From CAVXEF01 sp963827315 (GTDB taxonomy: Bacteria; Planctomycetota; Phycisphaerae; Sedimentisphaerales; Anaerobacaceae): DNA of 64,000 bases. The notes below the pieces were generated by a model. It was not told the origin of the DNA. It saw only the letters and a list, made by a program, of their open reading frames with translations, and ran no database searches. This document shows, piece after piece, positions 26,353 through 34,172 of the stretch (position 1 is its first letter; every line of letters starts with the position of its first letter). Where the stretch lies: positions 186,001-250,000 of the forward strand of contig CAWHAL010000004.1 in assembly GCA_963827315.1 (NCBI GenBank), in the 5' to 3' direction. The position numbers were made by a program, and so were the translations under genes.

Positions 26353-26803
26353 TTAAAACCTCCACTGTATCGCCGGTTTTAATTTGGCCAGGTTTGGTTA
26401 CCTTTGCGAAGATTCCCTCGCGAGGCATAATGCAGTCACCAACCTGTTTAAATATCTCGCATTGCAGGTGGCAGGTTTTGCCGAACTGGGTGATTTCAAC
26501 TTCGGCCTCGTGGCCTAATCTAAGTTTGCCGCCGATTGTTAGTGACTGCAAGTTAATTCCTTCCGTGGTGATATTTTCAGCGAAATCGCCGGCGGTGACT
26601 TTGGCTCCCATTTCCACCATTTTTTCTATCGATTCTTCCGCAAGCAGACTCACCTGTCTATGCCAGCTGCCGGCGTGTGCATCACCAACTATCCCACAGT
26701 CAACTTTTAAGTCGGCAAAAGGGATATTGTACTTTTTTGTTCCGCGCTGACTCGAAATGGATATCGCTTTGATTTTACCTTTTGTAGTCGCCGCCTTTTC
26801 CAC
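26321..26803 (-). CDS. MOSC domain protein
   Basis: A 160-residue single MOSC domain: the VDCGIVGDAHAGSWHRQVSLL motif with conserved His, then GDFAENITTEGI and the Cys-containing CHLQCEIF near the end of the beta barrel. MOSC proteins handle sulfur or molybdenum cofactor intermediates. Here it lies between moaC and mog, as in many cofactor operons. The start is a GTG at 26803 inside the end of moaC. Confidence 0.85.
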   Translation of the reverse strand: MEKAATTKGKIKAISISSQRGTKKYNIPFADLKVDCGIVGDAHAGSWHRQVSLLAEESIEKMVEMGAKVTAGDFAENITTEGINLQSLTIGGKLRLGHEAEVEITQFGKTCHLQCEIFKQVGDCIMPREGIFAKVTKPGQIKTGDTVEVLNDKGRDTDNK

Positions 26804-27224
26804 CGCTTTTTTCCATCAGCTTTAATTCGCTTATCACCATATCTTTACCTTTGTATTTGAGCATATCATAAATGGTAAGACAGGCTGCTCCTGCGCCGAC
26901 AAGGGCTTCCATTTCGACGCCGGTCTTTCCCGAAGATTTGACGGTAACGGTCACAGTAACGGATTTATCCTGTTCATTTAATGCAAAATCAACACCTGCC
27001 GATTCAATCAGGATAGTGTGGCACATCGGGATTATCGAAGGCGTTGCTTTGACGGCGCCTATTGCGGCTATTTTCGCCGTCTCAAGCACATCTCCTTTGA
27101 TGCAATTGCCGCGACGGAGAACATCGAAGGGTTCTTGTCCGAGAACCACACGGCCGCTGGCGGTGGCTGTTCTTACCGTAATATCCTTCTCGCTTATATC
27201 TATCATTCCTTTTGAATTTTTCAT
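26775..27224 (-). CDS. moaC: Cyclic pyranopterin monophosphate synthase MoaC
   Basis: MoaC turns the MoaA product into cPMP. The 149-residue protein has the IPMCHTILIESAGVDF motif and GVEMEALVGAGAACLTIYDMLK, both diagnostic. GGAGG, placed in the last codons of moaA, lies 10 nt before the ATG at 27224, so translation is probably coupled. Confidence 0.95.
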   Translation of the reverse strand: MKNSKGMIDISEKDITVRTATASGRVVLGQEPFDVLRRGNCIKGDVLETAKIAAIGAVKATPSIIPMCHTILIESAGVDFALNEQDKSVTVTVTVKSSGKTGVEMEALVGAGAACLTIYDMLKYKGKDMVISELKLMEKSGGKGGDYKR

Positions 27225-27230
27225 CCGGTT

Positions 27231-28040
27231 TCAACCTCCAATCTGGCTCATAAATCTTTTTTTGCAGGCGCTTCCACTTTTTGGTTTTTTCGCTACAGCC
27301 TCCAGTATGGAGCTGCGAATATCATTGAAGTCCACTTTTATTTCGTGGTCCGAGAAGAGACAAGGTTTCAGAAAGCCGTCCGCCGTCAGTCTCAATCTGT
27401 TGCATCGGCTGCATTCCGGCGGGCGGTCCGCAGCAAAGCGTCTGCTCAAATCGGACCTGTCATAAAGAGAGAACTGCATAATCTTCTGAAGCCGCAGATT
27501 TTTTTGCCTGCAGAATGTCTGCATCTGCTCGATGTCTTCTTCGGTTGTGTCATCGAGAATGACCATATTAATTTTGATTGGCGTAAGTTGTGCTTTGATT
27601 GCTGCGTTGATGCCTGCAATGGTTTTGTATAAATCGCCGCCGCCGGTTACCGTGCGGTATCTTTCCGGGTCGAGCGAATCCATTGAGATATTGATGCGAC
27701 TTAGGCCGAACTGTTTGAGCATCGCTGCTTTTGCCGCAAGCAGCGAGCCGTTGGTTGTCATACAGACCTCGTCAATACCGTTAATGGCGGCAAGTTTCGC
27801 TACCAATTGCTCAATGTCTTTTCGCATGAGTGGTTCTCCACCGGTCAAACGGATTTTCTTTATACCCATTTGCGCAGCAACTTTTGCCACTGACTCAATT
27901 TGCTCATAGGAAAGAATGTTGTGGCGGCTTTTATGAATAAAAGACTCCTGCGGCACACAGTATGCGCATCGCAGATTGCAGCGGTCCGTTACCGATATTC
28001 GCAGGTAGTCTATTTTTCGATTATATCTGTCTGACAGCAA
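27231..28040 (-). CDS. moaA: GTP 3',8-cyclase MoaA, compact form
   Basis: Radical SAM enzyme for the first step of molybdopterin synthesis. TDRCNLRCAYC holds the N-terminal cluster, RLTGGEPLMRKD follows, and CSRCNRLRL with a third Cys in FLKPCLF forms the C-terminal cluster. The protein ends in the Gly-Gly tail needed for catalysis. A TTG at 28040 was taken as start because GGGAG is 6 nt upstream and the longer reading frame only overlaps moeA. The product, about 269 residues, is shorter than the usual 320-340. The segment between the barrel and the second cluster is reduced to about 20 residues. Confidence 0.88.
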   Translation of the reverse strand: MLSDRYNRKIDYLRISVTDRCNLRCAYCVPQESFIHKSRHNILSYEQIESVAKVAAQMGIKKIRLTGGEPLMRKDIEQLVAKLAAINGIDEVCMTTNGSLLAAKAAMLKQFGLSRINISMDSLDPERYRTVTGGGDLYKTIAGINAAIKAQLTPIKINMVILDDTTEEDIEQMQTFCRQKNLRLQKIMQFSLYDRSDLSRRFAADRPPECSRCNRLRLTADGFLKPCLFSDHEIKVDFNDIRSSILEAVAKKPKSGSACKKRFMSQIGG

Positions 28041-29220
28041 TGGTGGCTCCCTCTTTGATTTCCGCGGCGCCGGCCGGCATACAGAACAGGCCGTCAGCCT
28101 CACATAATGCGTTGATATGAGCCGGGCCGTGATACTCGATTTTTGCGGCTTTTCCAGCCTGTGTGAGTACAACCGGCAGCCAGGAATCCCTGTCTGTTTT
28201 TTTTCTTGTTATCGTTTTTTGAAGTTTTGCATAAGTGACAGGCGGTTTGAAATTGTGCCCCATCATCTTATAAAGAAAAGGCTTGACCAGCAGTTCGAAG
28301 CAGACAAAGGTCGATACCGGATTTCCGGGCAATCCGAAGCAAAATGTTTTGTCCGAGACGCCGAAAACCATAGGCTGGCCCGGTTTTACAGCTATCTTCT
28401 CAAATAGCAGGTCGACGTTGTTTTTCCTTAGTATCTCTTTAACGAGGTCGTATTCACCGACAGACACTCCGCCTGACAAGATTACGACATCATTTTCTGC
28501 TATCGCTTTTTTGATAATAGCATCAAGGGCAGCCTCAGTATCTGCCACGATGCCATAATTCGTCGCAGTCGCCCCGGCACCTGCCACTTGAGCAGTCAAC
28601 TGGTATGAGTTGCTGTTTCTTATCCGGCCGGGCGCAGGTTTTTGCGACGGTTCAACTAATTCGTTGCCTGTTGCTATGATACCGACCATTGGCTTTAGTG
28701 CCACCAGCGGCTTCACGCAGCCCTGGCCTGCCAGAACCGCGATGTGCTGCGGCCTGATAATCTCGCCGCGGCGAAGAACAACGTCCCCTTTTTTTATGTC
28801 TTCGCCTTTTAAGCAGATATTGTCAGCGGTTGTATTTTCGATAAAACGAATTTTATCTGTGGAGATGTTTTCGGTGTGTTCAACCATTATCACGCAATCA
28901 GCACCTTCCGGGACGACCGCGCCGGTCATAATCTTTGCGCACTGGTTTCGGCCGATTTTGTTTTGTGGCTGTTTGCCGGCAGGAATGGTTTCGATTACGG
29001 TAAGTTCATTCGCGAGGTCCGCCCGCCGACAGGCGAATCCATCCATCGCTGATTTGTTGAATGACGGAACGTCAATGTCGGAAACTATCGTTTCGGCCAG
29101 CACGCGACCCAGGGCCTGGCTGATGTCAACGTGCTCTGCGCCAAGCGGACGAGCCGAATCCATAACGATTTCAAACGCCTTGTCAAACCTGATTACTTTG
29201 CTTTCTTTGGAATTCTTCAT
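28021..29220 (-). CDS. moeA: Molybdopterin molybdenumtransferase MoeA
   Basis: MoeA inserts molybdate into adenylated molybdopterin. The 399-residue product shows the MoeA N-terminal pattern (ALGRVLAETI, VPSFNKSAMDGFA), GAVVPEGADCVIMVE, and the MogA-like domain with NDVVILSGGVSVGEYD and CFGLPGNPVSTFVCF. It overlaps the MobBA gene upstream by 38 nt and the moaA start downstream. Confidence 0.95.
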   Translation of the reverse strand: MKNSKESKVIRFDKAFEIVMDSARPLGAEHVDISQALGRVLAETIVSDIDVPSFNKSAMDGFACRRADLANELTVIETIPAGKQPQNKIGRNQCAKIMTGAVVPEGADCVIMVEHTENISTDKIRFIENTTADNICLKGEDIKKGDVVLRRGEIIRPQHIAVLAGQGCVKPLVALKPMVGIIATGNELVEPSQKPAPGRIRNSNSYQLTAQVAGAGATATNYGIVADTEAALDAIIKKAIAENDVVILSGGVSVGEYDLVKEILRKNNVDLLFEKIAVKPGQPMVFGVSDKTFCFGLPGNPVSTFVCFELLVKPFLYKMMGHNFKPPVTYAKLQKTITRKKTDRDSWLPVVLTQAGKAAKIEYHGPAHINALCEADGLFCMPAGAAEIKEGATIAVRQI

Positions 29221-30316
29221 ATTCCGCCATTGTGTTTAAGTTAACGAGCCAATCCACCTTACCGAGGTCAATGTATTTAACTTCGCACAGGTCAAAGACG
29301 TCGCTTATTTTGCGGTTGCCTTTGCGAAGTGCCCGTTTTATAGCATCGAGGGCGCTTTTGCGGTATACCGCAAAAAGCGGCTCAAATTTTTTGTCATCAG
29401 TGATTGGAACAGTTATGTCTGCTCCTCCGGCCTCGGCGAGCATTTTTCTGACAAAGTCCATTTTTATATAGGGGATATCGCAGGCGACTACAAAGTTAAG
29501 TTCATTGACGGAGGCCTCAAGAGCCGAGGCTATACCCATTAACGGCCCCTGGTCGGCTGCCTTGTCTCGAACGACCTCAAAACCGACAGGGGCGTATTTC
29601 TCGATGTCGTCCGCGCTTATGAGTATCTGGCTGAATGTGCCGCGAAGCTGTTTGCAGATGTGCTCCAGCATAGTCTGATTGTTAATCGGCAGCATACTTT
29701 TATCGGTGCCCATTCGGCTGCTTTTGCCGCCTGCAAGAATTATAGCTGTCGCCGACGGTTCGATTTGCCAGCGATGCTTCGTGAGCTTAATTTCATCAAT
29801 ATCGAAATCAAAACTGCTGCCGTCTGAGGCCACAACTTTGTCCACATATCTTCTGACATTCCTGGCTGAATCTTTCCACCTTTTGAGATTCGGTGCTGTT
29901 ATCATAAGAAATAATCCCGGTTCAACGACGTGCCGCAGTGAATTTGATTCGCAGACTGAGATTGCATCAGAGCCTATTACACTTAATAGGGCGGTCAAGC
30001 CTTGTTCCAAGTGCGACCTCATCACCCTGAGCCAGAAGACTCTGTGTGCACCGGCAGCCAAAAGTTTCGAGGTGTCTTTACTCGAATTTTTTTTAAGCTC
30101 TTCGGTGATGCAGAAATCACCATCCAGCGATGAACATACTCCGCAGCCGCGGCCGCCGCGAGGACATTTGCCGTTTTTAGCTTTTATCGTGGTAACTTTT
30201 ACACCTATGATATCTGTGCTTTTGCAGAATTTTTTTATCACTTCGCAGGCTAAAGCGGTCTTGCCTGCGTTTCTTCCGGCAGAGCCAATCATCAACATAC
30301 CATCGAGCTTCATCAT
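29183..30316 (-). CDS. MobB-like GTPase fused to MobA guanylyltransferase
   Basis: From the ATG at 30316 the product is 377 residues. The first half has a P-loop (GSAGRNAGKT, 11-20) like MobB, then a Cys cluster (CPRGGRGCGVC and a later Cys, about 51-69) that may bind zinc or an Fe-S cluster. From about residue 190 the second half is MobA: AIILAGGKSSRMGTDKS, then CDIPYI and the PLFAVYRKSAL segment. MobA attaches GMP to molybdopterin, so the protein points to bis-MGD molybdoenzymes of the DMSO reductase family. A MobB-MobA fusion in this order is uncommon. Confidence 0.82.
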   Translation of the reverse strand: MMKLDGMLMIGSAGRNAGKTALACEVIKKFCKSTDIIGVKVTTIKAKNGKCPRGGRGCGVCSSLDGDFCITEELKKNSSKDTSKLLAAGAHRVFWLRVMRSHLEQGLTALLSVIGSDAISVCESNSLRHVVEPGLFLMITAPNLKRWKDSARNVRRYVDKVVASDGSSFDFDIDEIKLTKHRWQIEPSATAIILAGGKSSRMGTDKSMLPINNQTMLEHICKQLRGTFSQILISADDIEKYAPVGFEVVRDKAADQGPLMGIASALEASVNELNFVVACDIPYIKMDFVRKMLAEAGGADITVPITDDKKFEPLFAVYRKSALDAIKRALRKGNRKISDVFDLCEVKYIDLGKVDWLVNLNTMAEYEEFQRKQSNQV

Positions 30317-30367
30317 TTTATTTCTCAACAAATTTGGCCTGCTTATCAACGGCCTTTTCAATTTTGC

Positions 30368-30721
30368 TCATTTCACAAGTTTCCTGATATGTTTTTGGTA
30401 AGCTTTTTCTACCGCTTTTTTGATGTCGCCGCGAAATTTGGTGTAGGCCTTGAGCCATTTTTTGCCGCCTGGTGTCAGATTGGACCGCCCACCCGAAGCG
30501 CCGCCTCGCTGTTTTTCGAGCAGGGTTGTGCCGAGACACCTCTCAGCTTTTTTTAAGTCGCCCCAGGCCTTTCGATAGCTTATGGAAAGCGTCTTACTGG
30601 CTGCGCTTAACGACCCTTTGGTTTCAACAGCCTCGAGCAGGCGCCACTTGCCATCGCCGAAGACACCTTCATCTGTTTCCGTGCTTAGCCAAAGCTTAAA
30701 TTTTGCCCTCAACTTTTTCAT
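30368..30721 (-). CDS. ModE-like winged-helix regulator (DNA-binding domain only)
   Basis: The start at 30721 has AGGAG 7 nt upstream. The 117-residue product matches the N-terminal domain of ModE (WRLLEAVETKGSLSAASKTLSISYRKAW and RGGASGGRSNLTPGG). The two molbindin domains that bind molybdate in E. coli ModE are missing. It probably regulates this or a molybdate transport operon, though how it senses molybdate is unclear. Confidence 0.88.
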   Translation of the reverse strand: MKKLRAKFKLWLSTETDEGVFGDGKWRLLEAVETKGSLSAASKTLSISYRKAWGDLKKAERCLGTTLLEKQRGGASGGRSNLTPGGKKWLKAYTKFRGDIKKAVEKAYQKHIRKLVK

Positions 30722-30741
30722 CTTTTTGCTCCTGCTTGCTG

Positions 30742-30933
30742 TCACCTGAAGCATCCGAGTTGACATTTGCAGATTTTTATGTTGTGCTGATTACAGATGC
30801 GCCCGATTTCAATGATTTGCGTCTCGAATTTCTGTGCCAGTTCAAAGGCCTCGGCACACGCCAGTTTCTTTCTGCCGTCGATTTCCTTTGCCTGTCTGAC
30901 AACAGCATCGGTCAATTCTTCTTTTTTCCCCAT
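30742..30933 (-). CDS. Small Cys-containing protein of the Mo cluster
   Basis: A 63-residue protein starting MGKKEELTDAVVRQAKE, with GGAG 9 nt before the ATG at 30933. It is mainly helical and ends in CNQHNIKICKCQLGCF, which has four Cys residues and could bind a metal. It lies 20 nt before modE. I do not recognise a named family. Its place in the operon suggests a part in cofactor maturation or molybdate sensing with ModE. Confidence 0.6.
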   Translation of the reverse strand: MGKKEELTDAVVRQAKEIDGRKKLACAEAFELAQKFETQIIEIGRICNQHNIKICKCQLGCFR

Positions 30934-31001
30934 TTTAGGTTTCTCCACAAGGTCTTATTTATATTTAAGTAAGATGTACACGCGGCGTTGAGTGTCAGAA
31001 G

Positions 31002-31520
31002 CTAAGAAAAAGCCCGTTGCCTGCGATTCATCAGCAGCACACTAACAGCAGCAACAACGCCCGAGAGCAAACCAAAAAATGCATAGGAAGACAGCTTAAA
31101 CCAGAACGCTGATATACCAAAGATAAAATGCGGGCTGATACCTTCCGGCGAAATCATTCTTTTGGTTAAACAAATCAGATTAGCAGCTGCACCGGCAAGG
31201 CCGATTGTTAAAATCATTAAGCCGGCAGAAGCCCTGATTTTTTCGAGGAAATCTATCAATACATCCATGATTATGCCAGCGAGGGCAATCATTTGCAGAC
31301 CTGTCGGCCCACCAGCGAGGTTGCCGCCGAGGATGTGTGTCGTCAAAGCTGCGGACAAGGCTCCTGCGGTGGTGCCGGCTTTACATCCGCCGCGCAGCCT
31401 GGCGATAAGAACAGCGGGCATCCAAAAAAGCGCCTTGTGGCCCGGCAGACCTATATGCAAACGAAACCCACCAATGAATATGCCGGCGGCGACACCAACA
31501 GATATAGAGACCAGCAACAT
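31002..31520 (-). CDS. Membrane protein resembling an ECF-type S component
   Basis: The ATG at 31520 follows the TAG of the upstream gene after one base. The product is 172 residues with five or six hydrophobic helices, and a His/Gly-rich segment (RGGCKAGTTAGALSAALTTHILGGN) between helices. The overall look recalls substrate-binding S components of ECF transporters, but no EcfA or EcfT gene is in the window and the match is by eye. In this setting a role in uptake for the cofactor pathway is a guess. Confidence 0.5.
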   Translation of the reverse strand: MLLVSISVGVAAGIFIGGFRLHIGLPGHKALFWMPAVLIARLRGGCKAGTTAGALSAALTTHILGGNLAGGPTGLQMIALAGIIMDVLIDFLEKIRASAGLMILTIGLAGAAANLICLTKRMISPEGISPHFIFGISAFWFKLSSYAFFGLLSGVVAAVSVLLMNRRQRAFS

Positions 31521-31521
31521 T

Positions 31522-32271
31522 CTAAATTGATGACTTCGTATTATGCTGTAAACATTTACTTTCTTTGCGGTCGACAGGAATCCACGCATTTTCCTTTTTA
31601 CTCCATTCTACGATTAATACGGGTTTACCATTAATCAAACGGGGGCGTACCCAGCTGAGCGTGTTATATGTATCGTTTTTGCTTGGCAGGTGTTCTTCGA
31701 TTCTATGGACAAGTCGGACGCCGATTTCGTCATATCCTCTGGTGCTGACTATGCGAGGTAATTCGCGAAGTCCAGGCAGGTCAATAAAACGGCCGTCACT
31801 GCCCAGTGTGCGCAAACCTACCGAAGCAAGAGCACCTATAACGCCCAAACAATTTCCGCCGACACCACGCAATCTGATGCCTTCGCCGTTGGCAAGCCTA
31901 AAGGATTCCTCGATTGTCAGCACTTGTTTCTGTGCAGCTTTGCCAAAATCAATAATATCGGCGGACACATCGTCGCTGAATGCCACGCACACTCCGGGGT
32001 CGGAGCCTTGCGCCGAAGTGCGGGCTACAAAATCAAAGGCGAAGTCAGCTATTTCGATTTCGGTACCATTTTCACTTGCTGCGGCAATGCATGCGCCGCT
32101 ATTGTGTGAGGTATAAGGGATGGCATCATCGACCAGAAACTGGTGCCTCGTGACACCCAGCGGTTTTAATCCTTTTTTTGTGAGCTCTTCGCACAATTTT
32201 CGGGCAATCCGACCGGTGCCGGCACTGGTCGGATTATCAGTATCGTCAATTCCTATCAGGATTGTTCTCAT
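31522..32271 (-). CDS. TiaS-like protein (archaeal tRNA-Ile2 agmatinyl synthetase family, short form)
   Basis: The N-terminus reads IGIDDTDNPTSAGTGRIARKL, close to the IGIDDTDS motif of the kinase-like domain of TiaS. The middle has HNSGACIAA and GSDPGVCVAF. At 249 residues it is much shorter than archaeal TiaS (about 420) and lacks the C-terminal OB fold and zinc ribbon that bind tRNA. tRNA modification is therefore uncertain, and a different ATP-dependent ligation or phosphorylation is as likely. It is the first gene of the Mo cofactor run, 9 nt after the prepilin gene. Confidence 0.6.
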   Translation of the reverse strand: MRTILIGIDDTDNPTSAGTGRIARKLCEELTKKGLKPLGVTRHQFLVDDAIPYTSHNSGACIAAASENGTEIEIADFAFDFVARTSAQGSDPGVCVAFSDDVSADIIDFGKAAQKQVLTIEESFRLANGEGIRLRGVGGNCLGVIGALASVGLRTLGSDGRFIDLPGLRELPRIVSTRGYDEIGVRLVHRIEEHLPSKNDTYNTLSWVRPRLINGKPVLIVEWSKKENAWIPVDRKESKCLQHNTKSSI

Positions 32272-32280
32272 AGTAGACCT

Positions 32281-32910
32281 TTATTTAAACTCCTCGCGCG
32301 GACTTTTTTTCACCATATGTACTGAGCCGTCGAGTGTAACGTAGTTCACTCCTTTTTCGTACCAGCGATGTGATGTGGGCATATTGCTAAACCAACTGTC
32401 ACTCAGGACCCACTTGTCCGGCTTCATAGCATCAACAAGCACACGGGGCCAGGGAAGGTTTTTGAGAAAAAAATTACTCAGATAGCGATTGCAGGGTCGG
32501 TCTGTAAAGCTGTAGTAAAAATAACTGATGTTGCCCTTTTCGTAGTTTTCCTCGCTGAGGCAGAGTTCGCTTCTTTTCTCGCTGGGGCAGTAATAGCTTT
32601 CCATTGATTCGATATAGTTTCTGCTGCTTAACATGTTGATAAGACCTGTGTGGGGATTATCAAGCTTTTTATCTAAAGGCAGCATTGAATTATTGTCTCC
32701 GGCATACATCAGGCAACCCAAAGCCAGGCTTCGCAGACGTTCTTTGCAGATAATCAGGTCGGACTGGTCCCGAGCCCGTCCTAAAGCAGGAACTAACAGG
32801 GAAAGCAAAAAGCTGATTATGCCGATTATTACCAGCAATTCGACAAGGGTGAAACCATATCGAGGTGTATCAGCACGCAGGAACAATAGCCGTTGTCTTT
32901 TTATATTCAT
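32281..32910 (-). CDS. Type II secretion/type IV pilus-like prepilin (planctomycete surface prepilin)
   Basis: The 209-residue protein has the prepilin cleavage and helix motif GFTLVELLVIIGIISFLL after a 19-residue basic leader. A C-terminal segment reads VNYVTLDGSVHMV, like the His-x9-DG ending of the large planctomycete DUF1559-type prepilin families. It would be processed by a prepilin peptidase and placed in a pseudopilus or the cell surface. The dockerin-like gene lies 22 nt upstream on the same strand. Confidence 0.8.
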   Translation of the reverse strand: MNIKRQRLLFLRADTPRYGFTLVELLVIIGIISFLLSLLVPALGRARDQSDLIICKERLRSLALGCLMYAGDNNSMLPLDKKLDNPHTGLINMLSSRNYIESMESYYCPSEKRSELCLSEENYEKGNISYFYYSFTDRPCNRYLSNFFLKNLPWPRVLVDAMKPDKWVLSDSWFSNMPTSHRWYEKGVNYVTLDGSVHMVKKSPREEFK

Positions 32911-32932
32911 TGGTTTTTGCCGGTTCGTTTTT

Positions 32933-33871
32933 CTATTTTGTGCCTATCAGCCAATTTTCTGAGAATATTGCGAGGTCGGATGAGTCTACCGCTAAATCGC
33001 CATTTAAATCACCCTCTTTTGCGCTTGTTGACCAGGCTTCCGAGAAGATTGCGAAATCCGATAGATTTACTGCTAAATTATCATTTAAGTCACCTTTTAC
33101 GGTTACTGCAAAAGTGGAGATTTTATTTTTTGGCCCGCCGGGGTCGTTCAGGTCGAGAAAAGCCTTATTCGTATGGTAAATGGTCGGAGAGCCGGTGCCT
33201 ATGAAGCCGTAAACGCTAAAAACCGCTGGGCCGGGTAGTTCATTGAAGGCGTAGTCAATGGTAACACTGTTACCGGGTGCCATCAGCGGCATCCCCTCAA
33301 CGCCATATACCGTAACCATTCCGCTGTCGAAAGCATAGGTTAGGGGTTCGCCATTTGGGTCGGTAACTGAATAGTAACCGCTGGGCCTGCCATACGGATT
33401 ATCGTAGTAACAAAAATCATTGACGTCGAGCACATAAGGCCGTTGTCCCCGCATATTCAGCGTCATCGTAAAATCGTTTTCCAGCGATTCGGCATTGATA
33501 GCTACGACTATCAATATAGTGGTGAATGTGTTATCGTCCCCATTGTTTTTTATTTCAAAACTGCCGGCTAAATCTCTCGAAACTAAATGTCCCTCCATCT
33601 TCCCGCTATGGATGAACTTCAGTGCATTCATACCCTTTGCCTTATCACCGCCACCAGCCTGGGAAAAGGCGACAGGATAACTGTAATCAATATCGTTTGC
33701 ATCCGCGGCATTGGCAGGATATGTATTTGGGTCGTTTCCGTCAAAGAAGTCTATCCAGTAATCTTTGGTCAGTTCATCCCAGGGGATGTAACCCTCGGCC
33801 TTCGTTTGAGAAGTTGCCCCAACCACCAGCAGAAAACAAAACAACAGCGTAGTCTCCTTGAACATGTTCAT
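32933..33871 (-). CDS. Exported protein with two C-terminal dockerin-like calcium repeats
   Basis: A 312-residue secreted protein with a signal peptide ending near TKAEG. After a beta-rich domain without a known fold, it ends in two repeats: GDLNDNLAVNLSDFAIFSEAW and, about 30 residues on, GDLNGDLAVDSSDLAIFSENW. These resemble dockerin type I F-hand calcium loops (D-x-N-x-D). They are common at the C-termini of Sedimentisphaerales exported proteins. GAAGG lies 5 nt before the ATG. The partner cohesin or surface receptor is not in the window. Confidence 0.8.
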   Translation of the reverse strand: MNMFKETTLLFCFLLVVGATSQTKAEGYIPWDELTKDYWIDFFDGNDPNTYPANAADANDIDYSYPVAFSQAGGGDKAKGMNALKFIHSGKMEGHLVSRDLAGSFEIKNNGDDNTFTTILIVVAINAESLENDFTMTLNMRGQRPYVLDVNDFCYYDNPYGRPSGYYSVTDPNGEPLTYAFDSGMVTVYGVEGMPLMAPGNSVTIDYAFNELPGPAVFSVYGFIGTGSPTIYHTNKAFLDLNDPGGPKNKISTFAVTVKGDLNDNLAVNLSDFAIFSEAWSTSAKEGDLNGDLAVDSSDLAIFSENWLIGTK

Positions 33872-33946
33872 TTTAACCTTCTTCTAAAATCCACATTTGC
33901 GAACGGTTTCCTGACGCTGTTGCGATTCGTTTTTTGACTGCAGAAA

Positions 33947-33970
33947 CGATATGTCTATTCAGACATATCG
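33947..33970. repeat. Perfect inverted repeat, 10-bp arms
   Basis: CGATATGTCT, 4-nt loop ATTC, AGACATATCG. No T-run follows on either strand, so it is not a classical terminator. It could be an operator or a 5' stem-loop of the minus-strand transcript. Confidence 0.85.
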
Positions 33971-34007
33971 GCATTCAAAAAAATATAAGTGCCTATAATT
34001 TGAATGC
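33971..34007. repeat. Inverted repeat around a TATAAT box
   Basis: GCATTCAAA (33971-33979) and TTTGAATGC (33999-34007) are exact reverse complements 19 nt apart. A TATAAT (plus strand, 33994-33999) lies at the inner edge of the right arm. Confidence 0.8.
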
Positions 34008-34109
34008 GCACCCTATAGCAGATTGGGGACGCTGAGTCAAGGAAAAACGCTGTTTTTTTCCAAATGAGGTGCGTCAAAAACCTGCTGCGTCCTGATATTT
34101 TTAATTAAG

Positions 34110-34137
34110 TTGTATTTTTCAGATGCGGTGGTAAAAT
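34110..34137 (+). promoter_or_regulatory. Candidate promoter for manC
   Basis: TTGTAT (34110-34115), 16 nt, TAAAAT (34132-34137), 35 nt before the manC start at 34173. Confidence 0.5.
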
Positions 34138-34172
34138 CATTGGCTCTCGCACCTTTTTGGAGAGGTTAGGTA

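Larger units (their letters stand above)
33872..34109. other. Intergenic region between divergent genes
   Basis: About 300 bases separate the divergent dockerin-like and manC genes. No coding frame of interest was found. The region holds two adjacent inverted repeats (33947-33970 and 33971-34007) and the manC promoter further right. Confidence 0.6.
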
